Origin: an uncultured Bacteroides sp.
GTDB lineage: Bacteria; Bacteroidota; Bacteroidia; Bacteroidales; Bacteroidaceae
Direction: 5' to 3'
Length of the DNA: 27,679 nucleotides
Assembly: GCA_905197435.1 (NCBI GenBank)
Contig: CAJJYX010000019.1
Span: 1-27,679, forward strand
Position numbers and translations under genes: made by a program. The notes below the pieces were generated by a model that saw only the letters and a list, made by a program, of their open reading frames with translations, was not told the DNA's origin and searched no databases. This document shows positions 21,459-27,679 of the stretch, piece by piece (the stretch's first letter is position 1; each line of letters starts with the position of its first letter).

Positions 21459-22727
21459 TTATTTACCATAGTTTCTTAACACATCCTCATAGAGGGCGCG
21501 GATTCTCAAGCCCACTTTTTCCCAAGTGATACCATCCACTTCTTTCTTACCTTCTTCCTGCAGATACTGGAAGAGAGCCGGATTGGTACAGAGGGAGTGA
21601 ATGGCGTCGGCCATTGCATGAATATCCCAGTAATCAGTCTTGATGACCTTATCGAGAATTTCACCGCATCCCGACTGCTTTGAAATGATGGAAGGAGTTC
21701 CACACTGCATAGCTTCCAACGGAGCAATACCGAAAGGCTCGGAAACGGAAGGCATAACAAATACATCACTGTTCTTGTAAACCTCATATACCTGCTTGCC
21801 CTTCATAAAGCCCGGGAAGTGGAACCGATCGGCAATGCCCCGTTCGGCAGCCAGATTAATCATGGCATCCATCATATCTCCCGAACCGGCCATTACAAAG
21901 CGGATGTTACGGGCACGCTGCAATACCAGTGAAGCGGCTTCCACAAAGTATTCCGGTCCCTTCTGCATGGTGATGCGGCCAAGAAACGTTACAATCTTCT
22001 CTTTGGAATGGTCGGGACGCGGAATGTCCTGATACTCCTGCGAGAGAGGATAAACGGCATTGTGCATGGCAAACACCTTCTTGGGATTCTGGTGATACTG
22101 CTCAATAACCGTACGGCGGGTCAGTTCGGACACACACATGATACAATCGGCATAATCCATACCGTTCTTCTCCATGGAATAGACAGTGGGGTTCACTTTT
22201 CCACGTGAGCGGTCAAAATCCGTAGCATGGACATGGATGCAGAGTGGCTTTCCGCTCACCATCTTGGCATGTACTCCAGCCGGATACGTCAACCAGTCAT
22301 GGGCATGGATAATATCAAACTCCTGCTGGCGTGCCACTACTCCGGCAATCACAGAGAAGTTGTTTATCTCTTCGTGCAGATTGCCGGGATATCCGCCGGC
22401 AAAGTCCATACAACCGATATCATTGACGTGCATATAAGAGAAATCTGCATAAATATGGTCGCGGAAAGAATAATAATCTTCCGGAGTCATGTTGCTTGTC
22501 AACCTCGACTTCAGATAGTTGTAATCGACATCACGCCATACGATAGGCACCTGGTTCATGCCCACTATTTTCAGAAAATCTTCTTCTTCACCTGTAGGTT
22601 TGGGCATGCAGAAAGTTATTTCAACATCACCCTGCAAGCTCAATCCCTTAGTTATTCCATAAGAGGCAACTGCAAGACCACCATATATTTTGGGAGGAAA
22701 TTCCCATCCAAACATTAAAACTTTCAT
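21459..22727 (-). CDS. GT4-family glycosyltransferase, likely glycogen synthase role
   Basis: A complete 422-residue GT-B glycosyltransferase. The N-domain begins MKVLMFGWEFPPKIYGGLAV with the acceptor/donor GGL loop, and contains FDIIHAHDWLTYPAGVHA and HVHATDFDRSRG. The C-domain has the linker VTFLGRITMQKGPEYFVEAA, the nucleotide-sugar Gly-rich strand IRFVMAGSGDM and the E-x7-E donor motif SEPFGIAPLEAMQCGTP. It lies between the debranching enzyme (17 bases upstream) and GH57 amylase genes (16 bases downstream), so elongation of alpha-glucan is its probable job, though the sugar donor is not proven. Unlike the GT5-domain protein at 17511 it keeps all the catalytic signatures. Confidence 0.93.
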   Translation of the reverse strand: MKVLMFGWEFPPKIYGGLAVASYGITKGLSLQGDVEITFCMPKPTGEEEDFLKIVGMNQVPIVWRDVDYNYLKSRLTSNMTPEDYYSFRDHIYADFSYMHVNDIGCMDFAGGYPGNLHEEINNFSVIAGVVARQQEFDIIHAHDWLTYPAGVHAKMVSGKPLCIHVHATDFDRSRGKVNPTVYSMEKNGMDYADCIMCVSELTRRTVIEQYHQNPKKVFAMHNAVYPLSQEYQDIPRPDHSKEKIVTFLGRITMQKGPEYFVEAASLVLQRARNIRFVMAGSGDMMDAMINLAAERGIADRFHFPGFMKGKQVYEVYKNSDVFVMPSVSEPFGIAPLEAMQCGTPSIISKQSGCGEILDKVIKTDYWDIHAMADAIHSLCTNPALFQYLQEEGKKEVDGITWEKVGLRIRALYEDVLRNYGK

Positions 22728-22744
22728 CTTCGTTCCTCCTTTTA

Positions 22745-24682
22745 TTAATTATACTTAGACAATAACTTCACAATACGCAGGATTTCTGCCGTATTCATGG
22801 CAAATGACACCGCCCCTCTTCCAACAAACGGAGGATTACCATCGAAGAGTTCGGACAATGCGCCGATGCAGTGGGAAGTCATTTCATCTTCCATACCGAT
22901 GAGATATCTCTCAACAAACGACACGCCACTCATTTTATAGATACGCAGATATGCCTCCATGTAGAAGCCCATCAACCACGGCCATGCCGTACCCTGATGG
23001 TAGGCATAGTCTCTCTGTATCTGAGGACCGACATAATTCGGATTGTACCCGCCACTCTTGGGACTCAGCGTACGCAAGCCCTTCGGAGTCAGCAGTTCTT
23101 TCGTCACAATATCAAGTACCTGCTTCTTTTGAGCCCTATCCAAAGGAGAATAGTCAAAAGCAACGGTAAATATCATATTGGGACGCACGCTCCAATCCAT
23201 CATATAACCATCCACATAATCAAACAGATACCCGTATTCATTGCGGAAAACCTCAACAAAGGACTTTCCGGTGATTTCCGCCTGAGCGTCCAGTGTATTG
23301 GCAAGAATTTCATTGCCTCCTTCCCGAACCATATCGGCCACAAAACGCAGAGCATTGTACCACAGGGCATTCACTTCCACAATATAACCTGTACGCGGAA
23401 TAACCGGACGCCCATTGACAGTAGAGTTCATCCATGTGACAGCTTTTTCTGTGCCATTGGTATATAACAGCCCGTTTTCATGCAGAAAAAGATTGTCATG
23501 CTTGCGCTCACGAATATAACCGACAATTTCCTCCAAGAGATTGCCGTACATCTGCCGGCAGTTTTCACGCGAAGTCTCCTTGGCATACTGCTGTAAAGCC
23601 CAAACAGCCCACAGCAGCACATCCGGGTGCTCCATCTCGTATATCTTGTATGAGGAAGGCTCTCCATTGATAAACTCACGAATGGCTTTTTCGGCAGTTT
23701 TCATCACATCTTCAAACTCATCCCTCTCGTCCACAGCCAAAGTCAAACCAGGCAAAGAGATAAACAAATCACGGGCACGGCATTTGAACCAGGGATAGCC
23801 TGCAAGTACATAATGCTCCTCACCTTGCTTATTGTGGAACTGGTGTGCCGAGTTTTTCAGACAGTGGTAGAAACTGTCACGCGGAGTACGGTCGGCCACT
23901 TCAGACTCAAAAGTCTGCTTCAGCCTACGAGGAGAAATCTCAGAGATACCGGCAGAGAAGACAATGCTTTCCCCTTTCTTTATATCTACTTCAAAATATC
24001 CCGGTACATAAAGGTCTTCGTTGAAGTCATATCCCCGTTCCTGTTCTTTCGGATATTCGATACCACGGTACCAGTCAGGCTGGAAGTGGAACTCGTTTTT
24101 CTTGTTGAGCTGCATAAACAGTTCCGGATAACCGGGATACATGCAGGTTTTAATACCATTCTCAACCAACTGGTAATCGCGGCTTGCCTGTGCATTCTCG
24201 TGCGTGTACTCACGCACGCTACGAAATGCCAAGAAAGGGCGGAATCTGAGAGTGGTTGCCGAATGGGCATCGACCAAGGTATAACGAATCAGAATCCGAT
24301 TTTCATGATGTACGAAAATTTTCTCCTTACGGAGGATAACCCCCCCCACACGGTAAGTGGTTGCCGGGATATCCTCGCAGTCAAACTCTCGGATATACTT
24401 GTGCCCGTTAGGGCTGAAGTGGTTTCCTTGATACTTGTGCAACCCCAGGTTGAACTCCGCACCATGCTGAATTACGGTTTCATCCAAAGAAGACAGCAGC
24501 ACATGGTTCTCATCATCCAAGTTGGGAACCGGTATCACCAACAGGCCGTGATATTTACGTGTGTTACAATCTACAATCGTCGTACAATGATAGGCACCTG
24601 ATTTATTCGTCCGCAAGATCTCCCTTGGCAAAGATTCTTGCAGATTTATCATCAAGGTCTTGTCAAATCGTAAATAGCTCAT
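22745..24682 (-). CDS. glycogen debranching enzyme (amylo-alpha-1,6-glucosidase)
   Basis: A 645-residue bacterial-type debranching enzyme. The N-terminal GDE_N beta domain (REILRTNKSGAYHCTTIVDC, TRKYHGLLVIPVPN) is followed by an (alpha/alpha)6 GH133 catalytic domain with LAGYPWFKCRARDLFISLPG, whose Asp-bearing RD motif is conserved in the family, then WALQQYAKETSRENC, GRPVIPRTGYIVEVNALWYN and RDYAYHQGTAWPWLMGFYME. It hydrolyses the alpha-1,6 stub glucose at branch points and acts in the cytoplasm; no signal peptide is seen. It is the first gene of the debranching-GT4-GH57 operon, driven by the promoter at 24746-24775. All three gene junctions are tight, which supports a single transcript. Confidence 0.96.
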   Translation of the reverse strand: MSYLRFDKTLMINLQESLPREILRTNKSGAYHCTTIVDCNTRKYHGLLVIPVPNLDDENHVLLSSLDETVIQHGAEFNLGLHKYQGNHFSPNGHKYIREFDCEDIPATTYRVGGVILRKEKIFVHHENRILIRYTLVDAHSATTLRFRPFLAFRSVREYTHENAQASRDYQLVENGIKTCMYPGYPELFMQLNKKNEFHFQPDWYRGIEYPKEQERGYDFNEDLYVPGYFEVDIKKGESIVFSAGISEISPRRLKQTFESEVADRTPRDSFYHCLKNSAHQFHNKQGEEHYVLAGYPWFKCRARDLFISLPGLTLAVDERDEFEDVMKTAEKAIREFINGEPSSYKIYEMEHPDVLLWAVWALQQYAKETSRENCRQMYGNLLEEIVGYIRERKHDNLFLHENGLLYTNGTEKAVTWMNSTVNGRPVIPRTGYIVEVNALWYNALRFVADMVREGGNEILANTLDAQAEITGKSFVEVFRNEYGYLFDYVDGYMMDWSVRPNMIFTVAFDYSPLDRAQKKQVLDIVTKELLTPKGLRTLSPKSGGYNPNYVGPQIQRDYAYHQGTAWPWLMGFYMEAYLRIYKMSGVSFVERYLIGMEDEMTSHCIGALSELFDGNPPFVGRGAVSFAMNTAEILRIVKLLSKYN

Positions 24683-24721
24683 AGTTGTGCATTATTTAAA
24701 GGTTAATTATTTCGGCATATG

Positions 24722-24740
24722 CGCTACAAGCCATGTAGCG
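24722..24740 (-). promoter_or_regulatory. hairpin at the predicted 5' end of the glycogen operon mRNA
   Basis: CGCTACA (24722-24728) and TGTAGCG (24734-24740) are perfectly complementary with a five-base loop. The predicted transcription start is within a few bases of the hairpin, so it would cap the mRNA 5' end, or act as a palindromic operator. Confidence 0.45.
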
Positions 24741-24745
24741 ATGCC

Positions 24746-24775
24746 CAAAAATACGAATTAAAGCTTATAGGCAAA
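24746..24775 (-). promoter_or_regulatory. promoter of the glycogen debranching operon
   Basis: On the minus strand, TTTG (24775-24772) and TATTTTTG (24753-24746) are 18 bases apart, matching the Bacteroides -33/-7 pattern. The leader to the debranching-enzyme ATG is about 55-60 bases. Confidence 0.65.
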
Positions 24776-24852
24776 ATAAAAAGTCAGTTTATTTTCGATT
24801 TTAATCAAATATTCCGTAGTATTGTACAAAAATAGCAATCACTGTACGAAAT

Positions 24853-25512
24853 ATGAAACATGATATACGCAGAATGGCATTGGCGGCGGTTATACCCCTG
24901 TTCCTGCTATTCGTTTTATACGCTTTGAAGTTTTTGGAGACAGGCATGGACTGGAACTTCACACGGTTGGGAGTATATCCGATGGAACAACGGGGCGTAT
25001 TCGGTATTTTCGCACATCCACTGGTGCATAGCAGCTTCAAGCATCTGCTCGCCAATACGGTCCCACTTTTTTTTCTGATGTGGTGTCTGTTCTATTTCTA
25101 TCGACACATAGCACCCTACATATTCTTTGCCATTTGGATAGGATGCGGTGCGCTCACCTTTCTTATAGGGAAACCGGGATGGCACATCGGAGCGAGCGGC
25201 ATCATATACGGGCTGGCTTTCTTTCTATTCTTCAGCGGTATCCTGCGCAGGCATGTACCGCTTATCGCCATCACACTGCTGATAACGTTTCTATATGGCG
25301 GACTGGTATGGAACATGTTCCCACAATTCGCCAAGGCCACCACTTCGTGGGAGGGACACCTCAGCGGAGCCATAGCAGGTACACTGTGCGCCATAGGCTT
25401 TATGGGGTACGGTCCTCAACGTCCCGACCCGTTTGCCGGAGAGGAAGAGGAAGAAACCGAGGAACAAAAGGAAGAAGAGCAAGATTCATTTACGACGATT
25501 GAAGACGATTGA
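24853..25512 (+). CDS. rhomboid-family intramembrane serine protease
   Basis: A 219-residue membrane protein with about six hydrophobic segments. The rhomboid active-site Ser115 is in HIGASGIIYGLAFFLF and the partner His169 in WEGHLSGAIAGTLCAIGF. The HP-loop block HPLVHSSFKHLLANTVPLFF is also present. It cuts transmembrane helices of client proteins within the membrane; the client is unknown. After the last helix comes an acidic cytoplasmic tail of about 30 residues (EEEEETEEQKEEEQDSFTT). It is divergent from the glycogen operon, with no linked partner. The promoter is not clear; TAGTATTG near 24816 is one base off consensus. Confidence 0.93.
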   Translation: MKHDIRRMALAAVIPLFLLFVLYALKFLETGMDWNFTRLGVYPMEQRGVFGIFAHPLVHSSFKHLLANTVPLFFLMWCLFYFYRHIAPYIFFAIWIGCGALTFLIGKPGWHIGASGIIYGLAFFLFFSGILRRHVPLIAITLLITFLYGGLVWNMFPQFAKATTSWEGHLSGAIAGTLCAIGFMGYGPQRPDPFAGEEEEETEEQKEEEQDSFTTIEDD

Positions 25513-25584
25513 ATAGCACGTTTAAGAAACAATAAAAAAAACAAAAAGAGGGGCAAAGAGTTTACAGTACGCCCTGATAATGTC

Positions 25585-25592
25585 TACTTTTG
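25585..25592 (+). promoter_or_regulatory. Bacteroides -7 promoter element for the Crp/Fnr gene
   Basis: TACTTTTG fits TAnnTTTG, with TTTA at 25561-25564 as a possible -33 at a 20-base spacing. It overlaps a TTG that would otherwise extend the coding frame, so the start is at 25617 or later. Confidence 0.65.
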
Positions 25593-25616
25593 TTTCAAAA
25601 CAGAAGAAAAAAGCAT

Positions 25617-26279
25617 ATGAATACAATGTTTGATACATTATTGCAATTGCCACTCTTTCAGGGCCTCGCACAAGAAGACTTCACCAACATCCTGGAGAAA
25701 GTCAAGCTGAACTTCACAAAGCACAAAGCGGGCGAAGTCATAGTGAAAGCTGGTGACACATGCAGTCAACTGATATTCGTATTGAAAGGTGAAGTTTCCT
25801 CATACACTTCATCCGCGGATACATCATACTGCTTTACGGAATACTTTCAGGCACCATACGTCATAGAGCCACAATCTCTGTTCGGAATGACCACTTCTTA
25901 CGTTTCAACTTATGCAGCCCAAACGGAAACCCATACAGTGAGCATCAGCAAGGCTTTTGTCATGAGCGAATTGTTCAAATACGACATATTCCGTCTGAAT
26001 TACATGAATATCATCAGTAGCCGTGTTCAAAACCTGAACAACCGCCTTTGGACAAAAGCCACCGATAGCCTTGAAAAACGCATCGGCAGTTTTATCCTGA
26101 CGCATATCGAGCGTCCGACAGGCAAGAAAATTCTGAAAATAAAAATGGAAGAATTGGCTCAGGTGATCAATGATACCCGTATGGGAGTATCGAGAGCGCT
26201 GAACAGCATGCAGAAGAAAGGTCTGCTTGAGCTGCACAGGGGTGAAATGATAATTCCCGACACAGAAAAACTCTTATAG
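25617..26279 (+). CDS. Crp/Fnr-family transcriptional regulator
   Basis: From the ATG at 25617 the product has 220 residues; a second ATG at 25626 is possible. The N-terminal cyclic-nucleotide-binding beta-roll is seen in LFQGLAQEDFTNILEKV, HKAGEVIVKAGDTCSQLIFV and LKGEVSSYTSS. The C-terminal winged helix-turn-helix is seen in ILKIKMEELAQVINDTRMGV and SRALNSMQKKGLLEL. The phosphate-binding-cassette arginine of E. coli CRP is not evident: the region reads PQSLFGMTTSYVSTYAAQTE. There is no N-terminal Cys cluster as in FNR. The ligand is therefore unknown. The gene stands alone, and nothing nearby marks its target. Confidence 0.92.
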   Translation: MNTMFDTLLQLPLFQGLAQEDFTNILEKVKLNFTKHKAGEVIVKAGDTCSQLIFVLKGEVSSYTSSADTSYCFTEYFQAPYVIEPQSLFGMTTSYVSTYAAQTETHTVSISKAFVMSELFKYDIFRLNYMNIISSRVQNLNNRLWTKATDSLEKRIGSFILTHIERPTGKKILKIKMEELAQVINDTRMGVSRALNSMQKKGLLELHRGEMIIPDTEKLL

Positions 26280-26298
26280 CCACCCGAACCGGGATTTT

Positions 26299-26985
26299 CT
26301 ATAACGCCTTGTCAATCGCTTTCTTGATCAAGGCTTCCATCACCTTATACCCTTCCAAAGTAGGGTGTACCCCATCTTTGGTATACGAGGAGTTCAAAGC
26401 CTTGCTACTGCCTTCCACCATCTCGCTGTAATAGTCAATGTATGGAATCTTATTCTCCTTGGCATATTTCCTGATTCTGGCATTCAGCTGCATTATCTTT
26501 TGCGGAGCATCCTTCACTGAAGGATTCCAGCCAAAGGCAGCGGCAGGCAATACAGACGTCAGAATCACCTTTATGTTATTGGCACGTGCCAGTTCAACCA
26601 TGGACACTATATTCCCAAAGGTATATTCTTCATTATAAGTACCGGCATTTTCCGCAATGTCATTGGTACCCGCATTTATCACGACCAGTGCCGGAGCAAG
26701 ATTGATGACGTCTTCACGAAAACGGAGCAGGAAATGGAAAGATGTCTGTCCGCCTATGCCGCGGCCCACATAACCGTTGTCTTCAAAAAAGGCGGCATCG
26801 TTCGCAACCCAGCCTTCCGTAATAGAGTTGCCCATAAAAACCACACGGTCTTTCTGCTTTCCCTTCCGAACCAGTTCCTTGTTTGCCTCTGCATAACGTT
26901 TCAAATTTCCCCAATCCTGCTTCTGTGCGTCAGAGGCTACCCAAGGCATGCACAAAAAGACAGCAATCACACATAAAAGTTTCAT
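26299..26985 (-). CDS. secreted SGNH/GDSL-family hydrolase
   Basis: A 228-residue esterase/acylhydrolase with an N-terminal signal peptide (MKLLCVIAVFLCMPWVASDA). The SGNH blocks are all present: block I nucleophile Ser54 in FMGNSITEGW, block II Gly in GRGIGGQTS, block III Asn in INAGTNDIAENAG, and block V Asp204 and His207 in DGVHPTLEGY. Related Bacteroides enzymes remove acetyl or other acyl groups from glycans, and that is a fair guess for the substrate. It is on the same strand as guaA, 112 bases downstream of it and behind a hairpin, so it may be partly co-transcribed; no own promoter was found. Confidence 0.93.
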   Translation of the reverse strand: MKLLCVIAVFLCMPWVASDAQKQDWGNLKRYAEANKELVRKGKQKDRVVFMGNSITEGWVANDAAFFEDNGYVGRGIGGQTSFHFLLRFREDVINLAPALVVINAGTNDIAENAGTYNEEYTFGNIVSMVELARANNIKVILTSVLPAAAFGWNPSVKDAPQKIMQLNARIRKYAKENKIPYIDYYSEMVEGSSKALNSSYTKDGVHPTLEGYKVMEALIKKAIDKAL

Positions 26986-27019
26986 CGTTCTATTCTTTAT
27001 TGTTTTTGTTATTCTGAAA

Positions 27020-27077
27020 GAGGGTGTAACGAAACCCTGACAGTCATATCATTCCGTCAGAGTTCCGGCACACCCTC
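27020..27077. terminator. two-part hairpin between guaA and the SGNH hydrolase gene
   Basis: Outer arms GAGGGTGT (27020-27027) and ACACCCTC (27070-27077) enclose an inner stem AACCCTGAC (27033-27041) / GTCAGAGTT (27056-27064) with one mismatch. On the minus strand only a short TTT follows, so termination would be weak or partial. Confidence 0.5.
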
Positions 27078-27097
27078 ATCACTATCATTGGTCAAAC

Positions 27098-27679
27098 TCA
27101 CTCCCACTCGATTGTGCTGGGTGGTTTTGAAGATATATCGTATGTTACGCGGTTCACCCCTTTCACCTTATTTATAATATCGTTGGATACCTTGCCCAGA
27201 AATTCGTAAGGCAGGTGTGCCCAGTCGGCCGTCATGGCATCGGTGGAAGTAACGGCACGCAAAGCCACTGCACGTTCATAAGTGCGTTCATCGCCCATCA
27301 CGCCCACGCTCTGCACAGGCAGCAGAATCACGCCAGCCTGCCAAACCTTGTCGTAGAGGTTCCAGTCGCGGAGGCCTTGGATGAAAATGTCGTCGGCATT
27401 CTGAAGAATTTCCACTTTCTCGCGAGTGATGTCGCCGAGGATGCGCACAGCCAAGCCAGGTCCGGGGAACGGATGGCGGCCGATGAGATGCTCGGGCATG
27501 CCGAGCTCTCGTCCCACGCGGCGCACTTCATCCTTGAAGAGCAGTCGCAGAGGCTCGCAGAGCTTAAGATTCATCTTCTCAGGCAGTCCGCCCACGTTGT
27601 GGTGGCTCTTGATGACCGTTCCTGTGATTGACAGCGACTCGATGCAGTCAGGATAGATTGTGCCTTGAGCAAGCCATTT
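27098..27679 (-). CDS. guaA: GMP synthase (glutamine-hydrolysing), C-terminal part, cut by right edge
   Basis: The last 193 codons of guaA are present and the frame stays open to the window edge ([20 protein letters not shown] near 27679). GMP synthase converts XMP to GMP with ATP and glutamine-derived ammonia. Visible here are the end of the ATP-pyrophosphatase domain ([28 protein letters not shown]) and the C-terminal dimerisation domain ([38 protein letters not shown]), ending [18 protein letters not shown], which is the standard GuaA C-terminus. The GATase and most of the ATPase domain are outside the window. Confidence 0.97.
   Translation of the reverse strand, partial: KWLAQGTIYPDCIESLSITGTVIKSHHNVGGLPEKMNLKLCEPLRLLFKDEVRRVGRELGMPEHLIGRHPFPGPGLAVRILGDITREKVEILQNADDIFIQGLRDWNLYDKVWQAGVILLPVQSVGVMGDERTYERAVALRAVTSTDAMTADWAHLPYEFLGKVSNDIINKVKGVNRVTYDISSKPPSTIEWE

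Noticed and set aside
20189..21529. 446-codon plus-strand open frame opposite the GH57 gene
   Set aside because: Antisense shadow of GH57, with no promoter, motif or domain.

Overview
The window reads as chromosomal DNA of a gut Bacteroides or a close relative in Bacteroidales. The evidence is eight or more promoters of the Bacteroides type (-7 consensus TAnnTTTG, often TATCTTTG), an ECF sigma factor/FecR anti-sigma pair next to GH92 mannosidases, DUF4270 and DUF3667 proteins, and the fused NfnA/NfnB-like oxidoreductase usual in this group. I saw no tRNA, rRNA, CRISPR array, insertion sequence or phage gene. The genes are mostly core metabolism, with one accessory-looking redox stretch.

Layout. 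1-4007 (minus): GH92 alpha-mannosidase lipoprotein, ECF sigma factor, FecR-type anti-sigma factor, then the first 33 codons of a second GH92 enzyme that runs off the left edge. This is a small regulated mannoside-degradation locus with no SusC/SusD visible. 4181-6130 (plus): an unusual fusion of a HAD phosphatase, a zinc ribbon and a DUF3667 membrane domain. 6131-6637: no gene, but two large palindromic elements and a five-copy 22-bp tandem array. 6638-11028: AraC regulator, a frameshifted aldo/keto reductase, a flavodoxin/ferredoxin (EFR1-like) protein, a lipoprotein remnant whose start codon appears to have become ACG, and a second, intact aldo/keto reductase.

11297-15859 (plus): rplU-rpmA with a foldable leader, serS, and a single-chain NfnAB-like flavoprotein. 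15954-17190 (minus): panC-panD for pantothenate synthesis. 17511-19951 (plus): a GT5 N-domain protein that lacks the catalytic features of glycogen synthase, followed by a DUF4270 lipoprotein, behind a foldable leader RNA. 20027-24682 (minus): a glycogen operon of debranching enzyme, GT4 glycosyltransferase and GH57 amylase, the last with a histone-like Lys/Ala/Pro tail. 24853-26279 (plus): rhomboid protease and a Crp/Fnr-family regulator. 26299-27679 (minus): a secreted SGNH hydrolase and the 3' part of guaA, cut by the right edge.

How the parts relate. The two convergent glycogen transcripts (17511-19951 and 24682-20027) share a strong bidirectional terminator at 19961-20003. Together they hold a full set of synthesis (GT4), debranching and amylase genes, plus a degenerate GlgA-like protein whose role is probably not catalysis. 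Best leads for new biology: this pseudo-GlgA/DUF4270 pair with its leader RNA, the HAD-zinc ribbon-DUF3667 fusion, the 22-bp phased array, and the tailed GH57 enzyme.
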